This document shows, piece by piece, positions 9,070 through 17,221 of a DNA stretch of 40,035 nucleotides. This DNA comes from Ruminiclostridium sp. (GTDB taxonomy: Bacteria; Bacillota; Clostridia; Oscillospirales; Ruminococcaceae). The notes under the pieces were generated by a model, which was not told where the DNA came from, made no database searches, and saw only the letters and a program-made list of their open reading frames with translations. The position numbers and the translations under genes are program-made. The DNA is taken from assembly GCA_017472865.1 (NCBI GenBank), contig JAFUNV010000052.1, positions 1-40,035 on the forward strand, written 5' to 3'. Positions within the stretch are counted from its first letter, which is position 1; every line of letters begins with the position of its first letter.

Positions 9070-9165
9070 TTGCAATGCCGCCGGAGAGTAGGTCGTAGAC
9101 AGGCGACGGCATTGCAAGGGGGTAAAAATTGCCTGTCTATTAATATAAACGAAGAAAACAGGCAA
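9070..9165 (-). promoter_or_regulatory. Structured 5' leader of the SLH/YcdB-like gene
   Basis: Upstream of the minus-strand gene lie two inverted repeats. One is an 11-bp perfect stem (9070-9080 with 9107-9117) around a 26-base loop. The other is an 8-bp stem (9129-9136 with 9158-9165). The GACAGG/CCTGTC motif occurs four times across 9097-9177. No known riboswitch class is recognised. A clear promoter was not found upstream. Confidence 0.4.
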
Positions 9166-9201
9166 AAGGTGACAGGTTTTTTGAAAAAATTTTCAAAATT
9201 C

Positions 9202-9240
9202 TGAAAAAAATTTAAAACGGCGGAATTTTCCGCCGTTTCA
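9202..9240 (-). terminator. Strong intrinsic terminator after the cyclophilin gene
   Basis: Read on minus, an 11-bp GC-rich stem (9215-9225 with 9228-9238) with an effective four-base loop is followed by a T-rich run including seven T. It ends the CobU-like/pilT/transglutaminase/cyclophilin run and insulates the next minus-strand gene. Confidence 0.88.
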
Positions 9241-9244
9241 GCTT

Positions 9245-9718
9245 TTAGTCAACAATCTTTACACTCTTCATAACAACGGGAGTGAGAGGCTTGTCGGAAT
9301 AATCTGTTTCCGAAGCGGCAATCTCGTCCACTACCTCGATACCCTCAACGACCTTACCGAAAGCGGCATAGCTGCCGTCAAGGTGGGGAGCGTCCTCGTG
9401 CATGATGAAGAACTGACAGCTTGCAGAGTTGGGGTCAGCTGCACGAGCCATAGAGATAACGCCTCTGGTATGCTTCAGGTTATTTACAACGCCGTTGGCA
9501 AGGAATTCGCCCTTGATGTGTGTACCTGAATTGCCTGTGCCGTTGCCGAGAGGGCAGCCTCCCTGAATCATAAAGCCGCTGATAACTCTGTGGAAGGTAA
9601 GTCCGTCGTAAAAGCCGTCCTTAACCAGCTTTTCAAAGTTTTCAACTGTTGCGGGAGCGATATCGGGGTAAAGCTCCAGCTTGATTTCTTTTCCGTTTTC
9701 AAATTCGATAACTACCAT
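9245..9718 (-). CDS. Peptidyl-prolyl cis-trans isomerase, cyclophilin type
   Basis: Small cytoplasmic cyclophilin, catalysing cis-trans isomerisation of prolyl bonds. Family motifs are all present: FHRVISGFMIQGG (catalytic Arg and the Phe/Met/Gln pocket), GTGNSGTHIKGEF, GVISMARAADPNSASCQFFI and the GSYAAFGKVVEG end. No signal peptide is seen. The frame is open to an ATG at 9748, but that codon has no ribosome binding site. The Met at 9718 has AAAGGA about 11 bases upstream, so 157 residues is preferred over 167. It is the last gene before the terminator at 9202-9240, 43 bases after the transglutaminase gene. Confidence 0.93.
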   Translation of the reverse strand: MVVIEFENGKEIKLELYPDIAPATVENFEKLVKDGFYDGLTFHRVISGFMIQGGCPLGNGTGNSGTHIKGEFLANGVVNNLKHTRGVISMARAADPNSASCQFFIMHEDAPHLDGSYAAFGKVVEGIEVVDEIAASETDYSDKPLTPVVMKSVKIVD

Positions 9719-9761
9719 TTTTTCATAAATCCTTTCTGAATCTTCCATATAAATAAACCCG

Positions 9762-11045
9762 TCAGGGTCTATTACCTTTAATTAATTTTACTGCAATGTA
9801 TCCGCCCAGTATCACTACCATAATTCCCATTACCGCCGCTATGACAATCAGCGTGGTGTTATCCTCCTCGGGAGGGAGTGCGGGAGTTTCGCCGGCTGCT
9901 GCATCCGCCGAAGTTCCTATTGTGGACTTTGTGGTTTCGGATACGGTTGTTACGGCAGTTTCTGCCGCAGTTGTGGTTTCTGCGGGGTCGGCTGCCTTTG
10001 CACTGAAGAAATTCCGCCGCTGGGCGTAATCCGCTCTGTGGTCAAGAGCAAGTGCCTCGTGGCTTATATCAAAAAACTTTTCGTGGGGTTTCTTGTCCAT
10101 ATATTCGCCGTTTTCGTAGTCTCCGCTGCCATTCCAGCAGGAGTCTACCCATACCCACCGCTGTTCATCTTCATAGTAAAATGCAGTGAATTCGTGATTC
10201 TGAACGCCGTCGGTGAGCTTTTCATAAGTTATGTCGCCGCCGATGCTTCCGCCTTTGATATTTACTGCGTCAATCCCCTGAGCCTGAAGCAGGGCGCAGT
10301 ATAAATCGGCAAAGCCTGCGCAGACTGTACGGGAAGATTTGAGAATTTCCGAAATAGCAACATTTTCTTCGGAAACCCCGTTGTTTTTTGCATCGTGGTC
10401 GTAGTAAAAATGGCTTGCCACATAAAGAGAAAGTGCGCGGGCTTTTTCGTAGTCGCCGTCAATCCCCTCGGTCACTGAGTCGGAGATAAGCTGTATCTGC
10501 TCCAGCGCCACGGAAATTTCATAAGCGTCCGCTGTGGGGCTTAAATAATACCCCACGCTTTCGGGAGAAGCGGTGGTTATATTGTCGAAAACTTTTTGAT
10601 TGGCTTCGGCAAGACCATTATCCGAAAAGTACCAGCCGTTACTGCAATCTATACGATAGCCCTGAACGGCGCCCGATGAAAGCTGAAGGCAGATTGTGGT
10701 GTAGCGGTAGCCTTGTGGCAGTGAAAGCTCCGCCTCATAGCTGCCGTCGCTGTTCACCTGCATTTTATAACTGCCTGAACCTTCTTCAACCCCGTGGAAA
10801 TAAATCCGCCTTATTCTGTCGTCCGCATATTTTCCTCTGGCAGTGAGTATATTTCCGTTTATCTCAAAAAGCGAGTAGGAATCGGGATTGTAGGAGGTGC
10901 GTAAGAAATTCCGCCGCATATACCCGTCAGCGTGACAGATTATACTGCCCGAAACGAGGATTAATGCGGTCAGAACCGCAAGAACTGCGGCAAAAGCTTT
11001 TGCCCGTCCTTTTAGCGAACGGGCAGATAAAAAGCTTGATGTCAT
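9762..11045 (-). CDS. Membrane-anchored transglutaminase-like protein
   Basis: Transglutaminase-superfamily protein of 427 residues. An N-terminal hydrophobic segment (about 17-38) is followed by a beta-rich extracellular region, then the transglutaminase core. The triad fits Cys242 (TVCAGFADLYC), His284 (NHEFTAFYY) and Asp301 (WVWVDSCWN). A Thr/Ala-rich linker (about 352-390) leads to a second membrane helix (about 395-420) and a short basic tail, so the catalytic domain faces outside. Such bacterial proteins may be proteases, amidases or cross-linkers; which one applies cannot be told. Its ATG overlaps the pilT stop by one base (TAATG), so translation is probably coupled to pilT. Confidence 0.87.
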   Translation of the reverse strand: MTSSFLSARSLKGRAKAFAAVLAVLTALILVSGSIICHADGYMRRNFLRTSYNPDSYSLFEINGNILTARGKYADDRIRRIYFHGVEEGSGSYKMQVNSDGSYEAELSLPQGYRYTTICLQLSSGAVQGYRIDCSNGWYFSDNGLAEANQKVFDNITTASPESVGYYLSPTADAYEISVALEQIQLISDSVTEGIDGDYEKARALSLYVASHFYYDHDAKNNGVSEENVAISEILKSSRTVCAGFADLYCALLQAQGIDAVNIKGGSIGGDITYEKLTDGVQNHEFTAFYYEDEQRWVWVDSCWNGSGDYENGEYMDKKPHEKFFDISHEALALDHRADYAQRRNFFSAKAADPAETTTAAETAVTTVSETTKSTIGTSADAAAGETPALPPEEDNTTLIVIAAVMGIMVVILGGYIAVKLIKGNRP

Positions 11046-12094
11046 TATATAATCTTTTTCAGCTCGTCCTTGTCGGGGCTGTAGATAAATGCGGTTTCTC
11101 TGGTGATGATGTCATCGCGGACAAGACGCTTTAAGCTTTCGTTCATGGTTCTCATACCAACAGAAGCACCGGAAGCCATAACCTGTTCAAGCTGGTGAAC
11201 CTTTTCCGCACGGATATTGTTTGCGGAAGCGTCGTTGTTGATAAGAATTTCGTAAGCAGCTGTTCTGCCTCTTTCGGTATTCTTCATAGGAAGAAGCATC
11301 TGGGAAATTACACCGCGGAGGTTTGTGGAAAGCTGAGAACGAACCTGGTTCTGCATTTCGGAGGGGAATACGTCGATGATACGGTTAACAGTGTGGGGTG
11401 CGCCTGTGGTGTGGAGAGTACCAAGGACAAGGTGACCTGTTTCTGCAGCTCTTAAAGCGAGGGAGATAGTCTCAAAGTCACGCATTTCACCTACGAGGAT
11501 AACGTCAGGGTTTTCACGCAGACCGCTTCTTAAAGCAGCGTTGAAGTCCGGAACGTCGCCGCCGATTTCACGCTGGTGGATAGTAGCAAGCTTGGGCTTG
11601 TATACATATTCAATAGGGTCTTCGATAGTAAGGATATGGCAGGCTCTGTTCTGGTTGATATAGTCCACCATTGTAGCGAGGGTTGTGGATTTACCTGAAC
11701 CCGTAGGGCCAGTTACAAGAATAAGGCCTTTAAGCTCCTTGGTGAGGTCGATAGCCGCCTGGGGAAGAGAAATATCCTTGAAGGAAGGAACCTCTTCGTT
11801 TAAAAGACGGATAGCAGCTGCAAGCTTACCGCCGTTGTAGTGGTAAACATTGACTCTCTGACGTCCGCCGCTCTGTGCTGTAAAAGAGAAGTCGATATCC
11901 TCGCCTGCGCCGAGACGCTTTTCCTGCTCAGCGGAGAGCATAGAGAGGATAGTGCGGCTTACAACCTCTTCGTCCATACCGTCGAACTTTTTAAGTTCGC
12001 CGTTGATACGGATAGAGGTGGGTGCGCCTACTGTAAGATGAATATCGGAAGCGTTCTTGCTTCTCGCAAAGTTAATTAACTGCTCAATTGTCAT
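11045..12094 (-). CDS. pilT: PilT-family type IV pilus retraction ATPase
   Basis: Hexameric AAA-like ATPase that powers pilus disassembly in twitching motility or DNA uptake. The 349-residue length is standard. Motifs seen are Walker A GPTGSGKST (129-137), the Asp-box region TIEDPIEYVY, Walker B DVILVGEMRD (197-206) and the His box GHLVLGTLHTTGA. The N-terminal PAS-like domain begins with ASDIHLTVG. The start has an AGAAAGGA box. It lies between a CobU-like NTPase gene and a transglutaminase gene. No pilin, PilB, PilC or prepilin peptidase gene is in the window, so its pilus partners, if any, are elsewhere. Confidence 0.95.
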   Translation of the reverse strand: MTIEQLINFARSKNASDIHLTVGAPTSIRINGELKKFDGMDEEVVSRTILSMLSAEQEKRLGAGEDIDFSFTAQSGGRQRVNVYHYNGGKLAAAIRLLNEEVPSFKDISLPQAAIDLTKELKGLILVTGPTGSGKSTTLATMVDYINQNRACHILTIEDPIEYVYKPKLATIHQREIGGDVPDFNAALRSGLRENPDVILVGEMRDFETISLALRAAETGHLVLGTLHTTGAPHTVNRIIDVFPSEMQNQVRSQLSTNLRGVISQMLLPMKNTERGRTAAYEILINNDASANNIRAEKVHQLEQVMASGASVGMRTMNESLKRLVRDDIITRETAFIYSPDKDELKKII

Positions 12095-12121
12095 GATAAT
12101 ATATCCTTTCTCGGTGAAGCC

Positions 12122-12664
12122 TTATTTAATTCTGAACTGGATACCGCTGGCGGAGAGATAAACCTCCTGCGCGGTGTTAGCAATACGCTGGTTTACTGCG
12201 CCCATGATTTCACGGAAAGCGACCTGCTCGGGGTCCTTGGGGCATACGGAGAAGCCGGGCTCGATAGAGATAATAACCATAGCGCCGTTCAGCTCTTCAA
12301 CCTTGCGCATACATTCGATTACGCTGTCAACCACGATTTTGCGGATTTCGTCATGTTCTTCCTTTGTTATATGTTCAACGTCCTTTGCAATGCGGCGCAT
12401 TACAGAAGAAGTGTAGGAGCCGAGACTGTCGAAAATGAAGAACTTATGGTCCTTGATATAATCCACAGGATTTTCAACCTCGGATTCTACCACCCACTGA
12501 ACGTTATTCTGTTCGTTTGAATAATTCATTCTGTGCAGGGTCTCTTCGCTTATGCGGGAGCCTGTGTTAAGGAACAGAACGTTATCGCAGGTCTTGAAAT
12601 AAGATATTGCCCATCTGGTTTTACCGCTGCCTGCGCCGCCTGTTATAAGGGTTATGTTTCCCAT
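12122..12664 (-). CDS. CobU-like P-loop NTPase lacking the guanylylation histidine
   Basis: The 180-residue protein resembles CobU, the adenosylcobinamide kinase/guanylyltransferase of cobalamin assembly. It has the P-loop ITGGAGSGKT (residues 7-16) and a C-terminal NQRIANTAQEVYLSASGI that matches the CobU pattern NQRLA..ADEVWLVVSGI. The histidine that carries GMP in CobU sits in an IQHHK motif; an ungapped comparison puts MNYSN there, so that His is missing. The NEVG loop is also changed (SIEPG). No other cobalamin gene is nearby, and it begins the pilT operon. It could be a repurposed NTPase rather than a B12 enzyme. Start supported by an AAAGG box about 11 bases upstream. Confidence 0.8.
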   Translation of the reverse strand: MGNITLITGGAGSGKTRWAISYFKTCDNVLFLNTGSRISEETLHRMNYSNEQNNVQWVVESEVENPVDYIKDHKFFIFDSLGSYTSSVMRRIAKDVEHITKEEHDEIRKIVVDSVIECMRKVEELNGAMVIISIEPGFSVCPKDPEQVAFREIMGAVNQRIANTAQEVYLSASGIQFRIK

Positions 12665-12766
12665 ACATTTACCTGACCTTTCTCTGTGGTCGGGAGTATC
12701 CGCCGTACGTCACAAATAACAAAAATCGTACGGTTTAATCCCATGATATTATCTGAATATACACTT

Positions 12767-12795
12767 ATTATATTATATTTTTGCCGTTTAGTCAA
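12767..12795 (-). promoter_or_regulatory. Predicted sigma-A promoter for the CobU-like/pilT operon
   Basis: On minus, TTGACT (12790-12795) and TATAAT (12767-12772) are 17 bases apart, a near-consensus housekeeping promoter. A second overlapping TATAAT lies five bases upstream. Transcription would run into the CobU-like gene after a leader of about 100 bases. Confidence 0.75.
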
Positions 12796-12844
12796 GAATA
12801 AATATTGAAATGTGAAAATCCTCGGAAATATGCACTAACACCCC

Positions 12845-12873
12845 TTGTTTTATTTGTTTAATTGTGATATAAT
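12845..12873 (+). promoter_or_regulatory. Predicted sigma-A promoter with extended -10
   Basis: TTGTTT (12845-12850), a 17-base spacer and TATAAT (12868-12873), with TG at 12865-12866 giving an extended -10. It drives the membrane protein gene at 12931, and is divergent from the promoter at 12767-12795. Confidence 0.75.
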
Positions 12874-12930
12874 AAGTGTTCAGAACGGTTACACACACTG
12901 AAATATATGACACAAAGGACGGATATATAA

Positions 12931-13479
12931 ATGGATAGATTTTCGGAACAGCTCATCACCAGACAGGGTGACAAAAAGACAGCGTTTTTAAAGGGCCTTG
13001 TGCTTGCAGGTGTTATTCTTGTTGCCGCACTGCTGATTATGCTTCTGATATGGTCGGGCTTTATGGCGGCACCCTTATGCCTGCTGGGCGTTGTGGGTAC
13101 AGTCTGGCTCGGAGTATATCTTATGCAGGGGTTTAATGTTGAATACGAATATATCGTTACCAACGACGACCTTGATATTGACAAGATTTCGGGCAAGCGC
13201 AAGAGAAAGCGTCTTATAAGCGTGGATCTGAAGTCTGTTGACGAGTTTTATCCTTATCTCAACGACACCGAGCTTCACACTGACGTTACGGTTCTTGCCG
13301 AGGACGGTACGGGCTATGATATGTGGTACGTATATATTGAAACAGAAAGCAGCGGCAAGGTTGCTATTATCTTCAATCCCGACGAGCGCACCAGAAAGAA
13401 CATTATCGGCGGTCTCAACCCCACAGTGCGTGCAAAGGTGAACGCAAAATGCGCTGAGGAACAGACAGCAGAGGAATAA
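12931..13479 (+). CDS. Hypothetical two-helix membrane protein (DUF6106-like, tentative)
   Basis: Function unknown. The 182-residue protein has a short cytoplasmic N-terminus, two transmembrane helices (about residues 24-44 and 46-68), then a soluble domain of mixed strands. That domain starts FNVEYEYIVTNDDLDIDKISGKRKRKR, shown here in part only; it resembles PH-like membrane-protein domains in which a YEYIVTND strand follows the helices. A basic KRKRKR patch sits near residue 90. I recall similar proteins labelled DUF6106 in Ruminococcaceae, but this is from memory and tentative. The start has an AAAGGA box and a good promoter. It is closed by its own terminator, so it is probably monocistronic. 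Confidence 0.75.
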   Translation: MDRFSEQLITRQGDKKTAFLKGLVLAGVILVAALLIMLLIWSGFMAAPLCLLGVVGTVWLGVYLMQGFNVEYEYIVTNDDLDIDKISGKRKRKRLISVDLKSVDEFYPYLNDTELHTDVTVLAEDGTGYDMWYVYIETESSGKVAIIFNPDERTRKNIIGGLNPTVRAKVNAKCAEEQTAEE

Positions 13480-13484
13480 TTTCA

Positions 13485-13515
13485 AGCCGTCCCGTGGGCG
13501 GCTTTCGGCTTTTTT
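13485..13515 (+). terminator. Intrinsic terminator with two possible 3' arms
   Basis: AGCCG (13485-13489) can pair with CGGCT at 13499-13503 or with CGGCT at 13506-13510. The second arm is followed directly by five or more T. It lies between the membrane protein gene and the permease gene, ending 16 bases before the latter's start. Confidence 0.75.
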
Positions 13516-13531
13516 ACCAACGGAGGTCAGT

Positions 13532-16500
13532 ATGAAAAACGCACTGAGAAAAAGTGCAGTACGCGAAATAAAGAACACCAGAAACCGCTTTCTCTCCATT
13601 TTCGGAATAGTAGCCCTTGGTGTAGGCTTTTTTTCGGGAGTAAAGGCGTCGGCGCCCGATATGCGGCGCACGGCGGATAAATACCTTGACGACAGCAGTC
13701 TTATGAACTATCGTCTTGTATCCACCTACGGCTTTGACGAAAAGGATATTGAGGCTTTGAAGCAGGTGGAAGGCGCGGAGGTTTTCGCTTCATATTACGC
13801 CGACCTTATGGCGGCGGGCGAGGGGGTATCTCCCGACGCGGCAAGAGTATTTTCGCTGCCTGACGAGGGTGCGGAAATAAACAGTATCACCCTTACGGGC
13901 GGAAGAATGCCCGAAAAGGCAGGAGAATGCATAACGGCGGCGGCAGAAATGGACGGCACCCGCTACACCGTAGGCTCAACCGTAACCTTTACGGACGGAG
14001 ACGGCGAAAACCCTGAGGATATGCTGAATCTGGACACATATACAGTGGTAGGCACCTTTATTTCTCCTATGTACGTGGATAAGACCTCCTACGGCAGTGC
14101 GGCGGTGGGCGACGGTTCTATCGGCGCGGTGTTCTATATTCCCGAGGAGAATTTTTCCGTTGAATATAACACAGAGGTTTATCTGAGATTTCCTGAGCTG
14201 GACGGTCTGAACTGTTACAGTGACGAGTACAAGGACAGGGTTGAGGAAATTACTGAGCAGCTTGAAGCCGTAGCAGAAAGCAGGCAGGACGGCAGATATG
14301 AGGACATAATCGACGAAGCAAACGAAACTCTCGCCGAAGCGAAGCAGGAACTTGCAGACGCTGAGGCGGAAGCCAACGAGGAGATTGCCGACGGCGAAAA
14401 AGAGCTTGCGGACGCGAAAATCAAGCTGGACGATGCGGCAAAGGAAATCGCCGACGCAGAGCAGAAGCTTGCTGACGGCGAGCAGGAGCTGATTGACGGC
14501 GAAAAGGAGCTTGAGGACGGCAGAAAAGAGCTTGCTGACGGAATTGCAGAATACGAAAAGGAAATCGCCGATGCAGAGAAAAAAATTGCCGACGGCGAAA
14601 AGGAGATTGCCGAAAACGAGCAGAAGCTGATTGACGGTGAAAAGGAATATCAGGACGGTCTAGCGGAGTTCAACGAAGGCTATGAAAAATTCCTGGACGG
14701 CAAGAAGCAGTACGAGGACGGTCTGACCGAATACGAAAAAGGCATGGCAGAGCTTGACAAAAGCTACGCTGAATGGGAAAAGGGCAAGGCTGAATACGAG
14801 CAAGGTATGACAGCGCTTCAGGATAGCGAAAAACAGCTTTCAGACGCGGCGGCACAGCTTGAAATGCTGCTGATGACTTATGGTGCAGACAGCCCTGTAT
14901 ATCTGGCCGCAAAGGCCCAGTTTGATGAAGCGGTAGCGGCTTATTCTGCAGGAAAGGCACAGCTTGAAGCAGCAAAAAAAGAACTGGACGAGGGTAAAAT
15001 CCTCATAGATGAGGGCTATGCACAGCTTGACCTTGCAAAGGCGGAGCTTGATGAAGCGAAAAAGACTCTTGACGAGTCGGAGATTGAAATAGAAAAAGGA
15101 AAAGCCGAGCTTGACAAGGCGGCGCTTGAAATAGAGGACGGCAAAAAGCAGCTGGAAGAGGGCAAGCAGACTCTTGCTGACAGCAAAAAAGAGCTGGCGC
15201 AGGCTAAAATTGACGCGGAAAAGGAATTTGCCGATGCAAGGCAGAAGCTTGCTGACGGTGAAAAGGAGCTTGAGGACGGCAGACAGGAAATAGAGGACGC
15301 CAAAAAGGAGCTTGCTGACGGCAAAAAGGAATACGAGGACGGTCTGAAGGAGTACGCTGACGGTGAAAAGGAGCTTCAGGACGGAAAAGCGGAGGCAGAG
15401 GAGAAAATTGCCGATGCGAAAAAGGAGCTTGCTGACGCAGAGCAGGAAATAGCCGACCTTGAAAAGCCCGAGTGGTATATCTTCACACGTGATGACAACC
15501 CGGGTTATTCCGAATACGGCGAAAACGCCAACCGTATCAATAACATCGCCGCAGTTTTCCCTGTATTCTTCATTCTTGTAGCGGCACTGGTCTGCCTTAC
15601 GACCATGAGCCGAATGGTTGAGGAGCAGCGCACACAGATAGGCACTTTAAAGGCGCTGGGATATACAAACGGCGAAATAATCTTCAAATATATGTTCTAT
15701 GCGGCTGCGGCAACCTTTACAGGTGCAGTGACGGGTGTTTTGCTGGGAATGCAGCTTTTCCCCACGGTTATTATCCTTGCCTACGGAATGATGTACAATA
15801 TTCCTGAGCTTTGCACGCCCATAGATATCCCCATAGCTCTCGGAGCAATAGGCGCAAGCCTCGCGGCAATACTGCTGACGGTGTTCTTTACCTGCAAATC
15901 CGCTTTATCGGAGCAGGCTGCACAGCTTATGCGCCCGAAAGCTCCCAAGGTGGGCAAGCGTATTCTGCTGGAAAGAATTACGCCTATATGGAACCGCTTC
16001 AATTTCAGCAACAAGGTAACGGCGAGAAATCTTTTCCGCTATAAGCGAAAGATGTTTATGTCAACAGTGGGCATTGCAGGATGTACCGCCCTTCTGGTGA
16101 CAGGCTTTGCCCTTTATGACAGCATAAACGACATTATCCGCCTTCAGTACGGCGAAATCCAGTTCTACGACGGAATTGCCGTATACGACGGGGAAAAATA
16201 TCCCGACGCGGATAAGGAGATAGCCGCAATCAAGGAGAGCTTTGCAGGCGGCGGCAGCGTAAGCGTATTTCAGAAGCAGATGACCGTTGCCGCAAACGGA
16301 AAGGACGTCGACGCCTATATCGCAGTACCTTCTGATTCCGAGGCGTTTTCGGAGTTCTTCACTCTGCGCAGCCGCCAGACGGGAGAAAAATACGCCCTTA
16401 CGGACGGCACAATCTATATTGATGAAAAAATGTCCCTGCTTCTTGACGGAGTAAAGGGCGGAGATAATCTCAGCATAAAGAAATCCGATACAGAAACCAT

Positions 16501-17140
16501 AGACGTAACCCTTACGGCGTTCTTTGAGAACTACCCCGGTCATTTCGTTTACATGACCGAAAATACCTACGTTGACCTTTTCGGTGAAAAGCCCGTGTAC
16601 AATGCGCTTTATTTCTCGCATACCCTCGGAGAGGCGGAAGAGGACGCACTGGCTGAGGAAATCCTCAGGGCGGACGGCGCTCTTACAGTATCCTTTACCA
16701 CCGAAATGAAGAAGAATTACACCTCTATGCTGGATACACTCAGCTATGTAATTATCGTCATAATCGTTGCGGCGGGTGCTCTTGCATATATCGTAATGTA
16801 CAACCTTACAAACATCAACATTACGGAAAGAATACGGGAGATAGCGACACTGAAGGTGCTTGGCTTCTATGATGGTGAGGTGGACGCATATATCTTCCGC
16901 GAAAATATCCTGCTTACAATCCTCGGCACGCTTGCGGGACTTGTGCTGGGTGCGGCGCTTGCTATATTCGTAATCACCACGGCGGAGGTTGACCTTGTAA
17001 TGTTCGGCAGGAATATCTACGCAAAGAGCTATATTCTTGCGGCGATATTCACGCTTCTGTTCTCGGTGCTGGTTACACTGGTAATGCACAAGAAGCTGAA
17101 GCAGGTGGACATGATAGAGGCGCTCAAGTCGGTTGAGTAA
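13532..17140 (+). CDS. Giant FtsX/MacB-type ABC permease with extracellular coiled-coil stalk
   Basis: A 1202-residue permease. It has an N-terminal membrane helix (about residues 22-42) with a MacB-like periplasmic-type domain. A very long Ala/Glu/Lys/Asp-rich coiled coil follows (about 240-645), built of seven-residue units like DGEKELA and DGKKEYE. Then come the first FtsX core with three helices (about 670-800; FFILVAALVCLTTMSRM), a second extracellular domain, and a second FtsX core at the C-terminus (TLSYVIIVIIVAAGALAYIVMYN; TLKVLGFYDGEV). Such permeases normally work with an ATPase, but none is encoded nearby. A related ATPase may be elsewhere, or the protein may act mechanically at the envelope as FtsX does. 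GGAGG precedes the ATG. Confidence 0.85.
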   Translation: MKNALRKSAVREIKNTRNRFLSIFGIVALGVGFFSGVKASAPDMRRTADKYLDDSSLMNYRLVSTYGFDEKDIEALKQVEGAEVFASYYADLMAAGEGVSPDAARVFSLPDEGAEINSITLTGGRMPEKAGECITAAAEMDGTRYTVGSTVTFTDGDGENPEDMLNLDTYTVVGTFISPMYVDKTSYGSAAVGDGSIGAVFYIPEENFSVEYNTEVYLRFPELDGLNCYSDEYKDRVEEITEQLEAVAESRQDGRYEDIIDEANETLAEAKQELADAEAEANEEIADGEKELADAKIKLDDAAKEIADAEQKLADGEQELIDGEKELEDGRKELADGIAEYEKEIADAEKKIADGEKEIAENEQKLIDGEKEYQDGLAEFNEGYEKFLDGKKQYEDGLTEYEKGMAELDKSYAEWEKGKAEYEQGMTALQDSEKQLSDAAAQLEMLLMTYGADSPVYLAAKAQFDEAVAAYSAGKAQLEAAKKELDEGKILIDEGYAQLDLAKAELDEAKKTLDESEIEIEKGKAELDKAALEIEDGKKQLEEGKQTLADSKKELAQAKIDAEKEFADARQKLADGEKELEDGRQEIEDAKKELADGKKEYEDGLKEYADGEKELQDGKAEAEEKIADAKKELADAEQEIADLEKPEWYIFTRDDNPGYSEYGENANRINNIAAVFPVFFILVAALVCLTTMSRMVEEQRTQIGTLKALGYTNGEIIFKYMFYAAAATFTGAVTGVLLGMQLFPTVIILAYGMMYNIPELCTPIDIPIALGAIGASLAAILLTVFFTCKSALSEQAAQLMRPKAPKVGKRILLERITPIWNRFNFSNKVTARNLFRYKRKMFMSTVGIAGCTALLVTGFALYDSINDIIRLQYGEIQFYDGIAVYDGEKYPDADKEIAAIKESFAGGGSVSVFQKQMTVAANGKDVDAYIAVPSDSEAFSEFFTLRSRQTGEKYALTDGTIYIDEKMSLLLDGVKGGDNLSIKKSDTETIDVTLTAFFENYPGHFVYMTENTYVDLFGEKPVYNALYFSHTLGEAEEDALAEEILRADGALTVSFTTEMKKNYTSMLDTLSYVIIVIIVAAGALAYIVMYNLTNINITERIREIATLKVLGFYDGEVDAYIFRENILLTILGTLAGLVLGAALAIFVITTAEVDLVMFGRNIYAKSYILAAIFTLLFSVLVTLVMHKKLKQVDMIEALKSVE
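14250..15460 (+). repeat. Degenerate 21-bp repeat array inside the permease gene
   Basis: The coding sequence is an imperfect array of 21-base units that encode seven-residue coiled-coil units such as ADGEKEL, EDGRKEL and IADAEQK. Units are diverged but keep the same phase over about 1.2 kb, implying growth by internal duplication. Such arrays can change length between strains. Confidence 0.75.
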
Positions 17141-17149
17141 AGAAAAATC

Positions 17150-17178
17150 TTGACACCGCAGATTTTATGTAATATAAT
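17150..17178 (+). promoter_or_regulatory. Perfect consensus sigma-A promoter for leuS
   Basis: TTGACA (17150-17155) and TATAAT (17173-17178) are exactly 17 bases apart, a perfect match to the housekeeping consensus. The remaining leader is only about 40 bases, too short for a T-box. The gene therefore looks strongly and constitutively expressed. Confidence 0.9.
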
Positions 17179-17221
17179 AAAGTGATAGATTATTTTTCCA
17201 AAAAGAAAGGATTGAATAAAA

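Noticed and set aside
12665..12930. Riboswitch for cobalamin upstream of the CobU-like gene
   Set aside because: No B12-box or typical cobalamin riboswitch core could be seen. The region is AT-rich and explained by two divergent promoters.
14250..15460. CRISPR-like array suggested by regular 21-bp repeats
   Set aside because: The repeats are in frame, diverged, have no spacers and encode a coiled coil inside an intact gene.
16061..17089. 342-codon minus-strand frame inside the permease gene
   Set aside because: Antisense to a well-supported FtsX core; composition is rich in Cys, His and Arg with no domain, as expected of a shadow frame.
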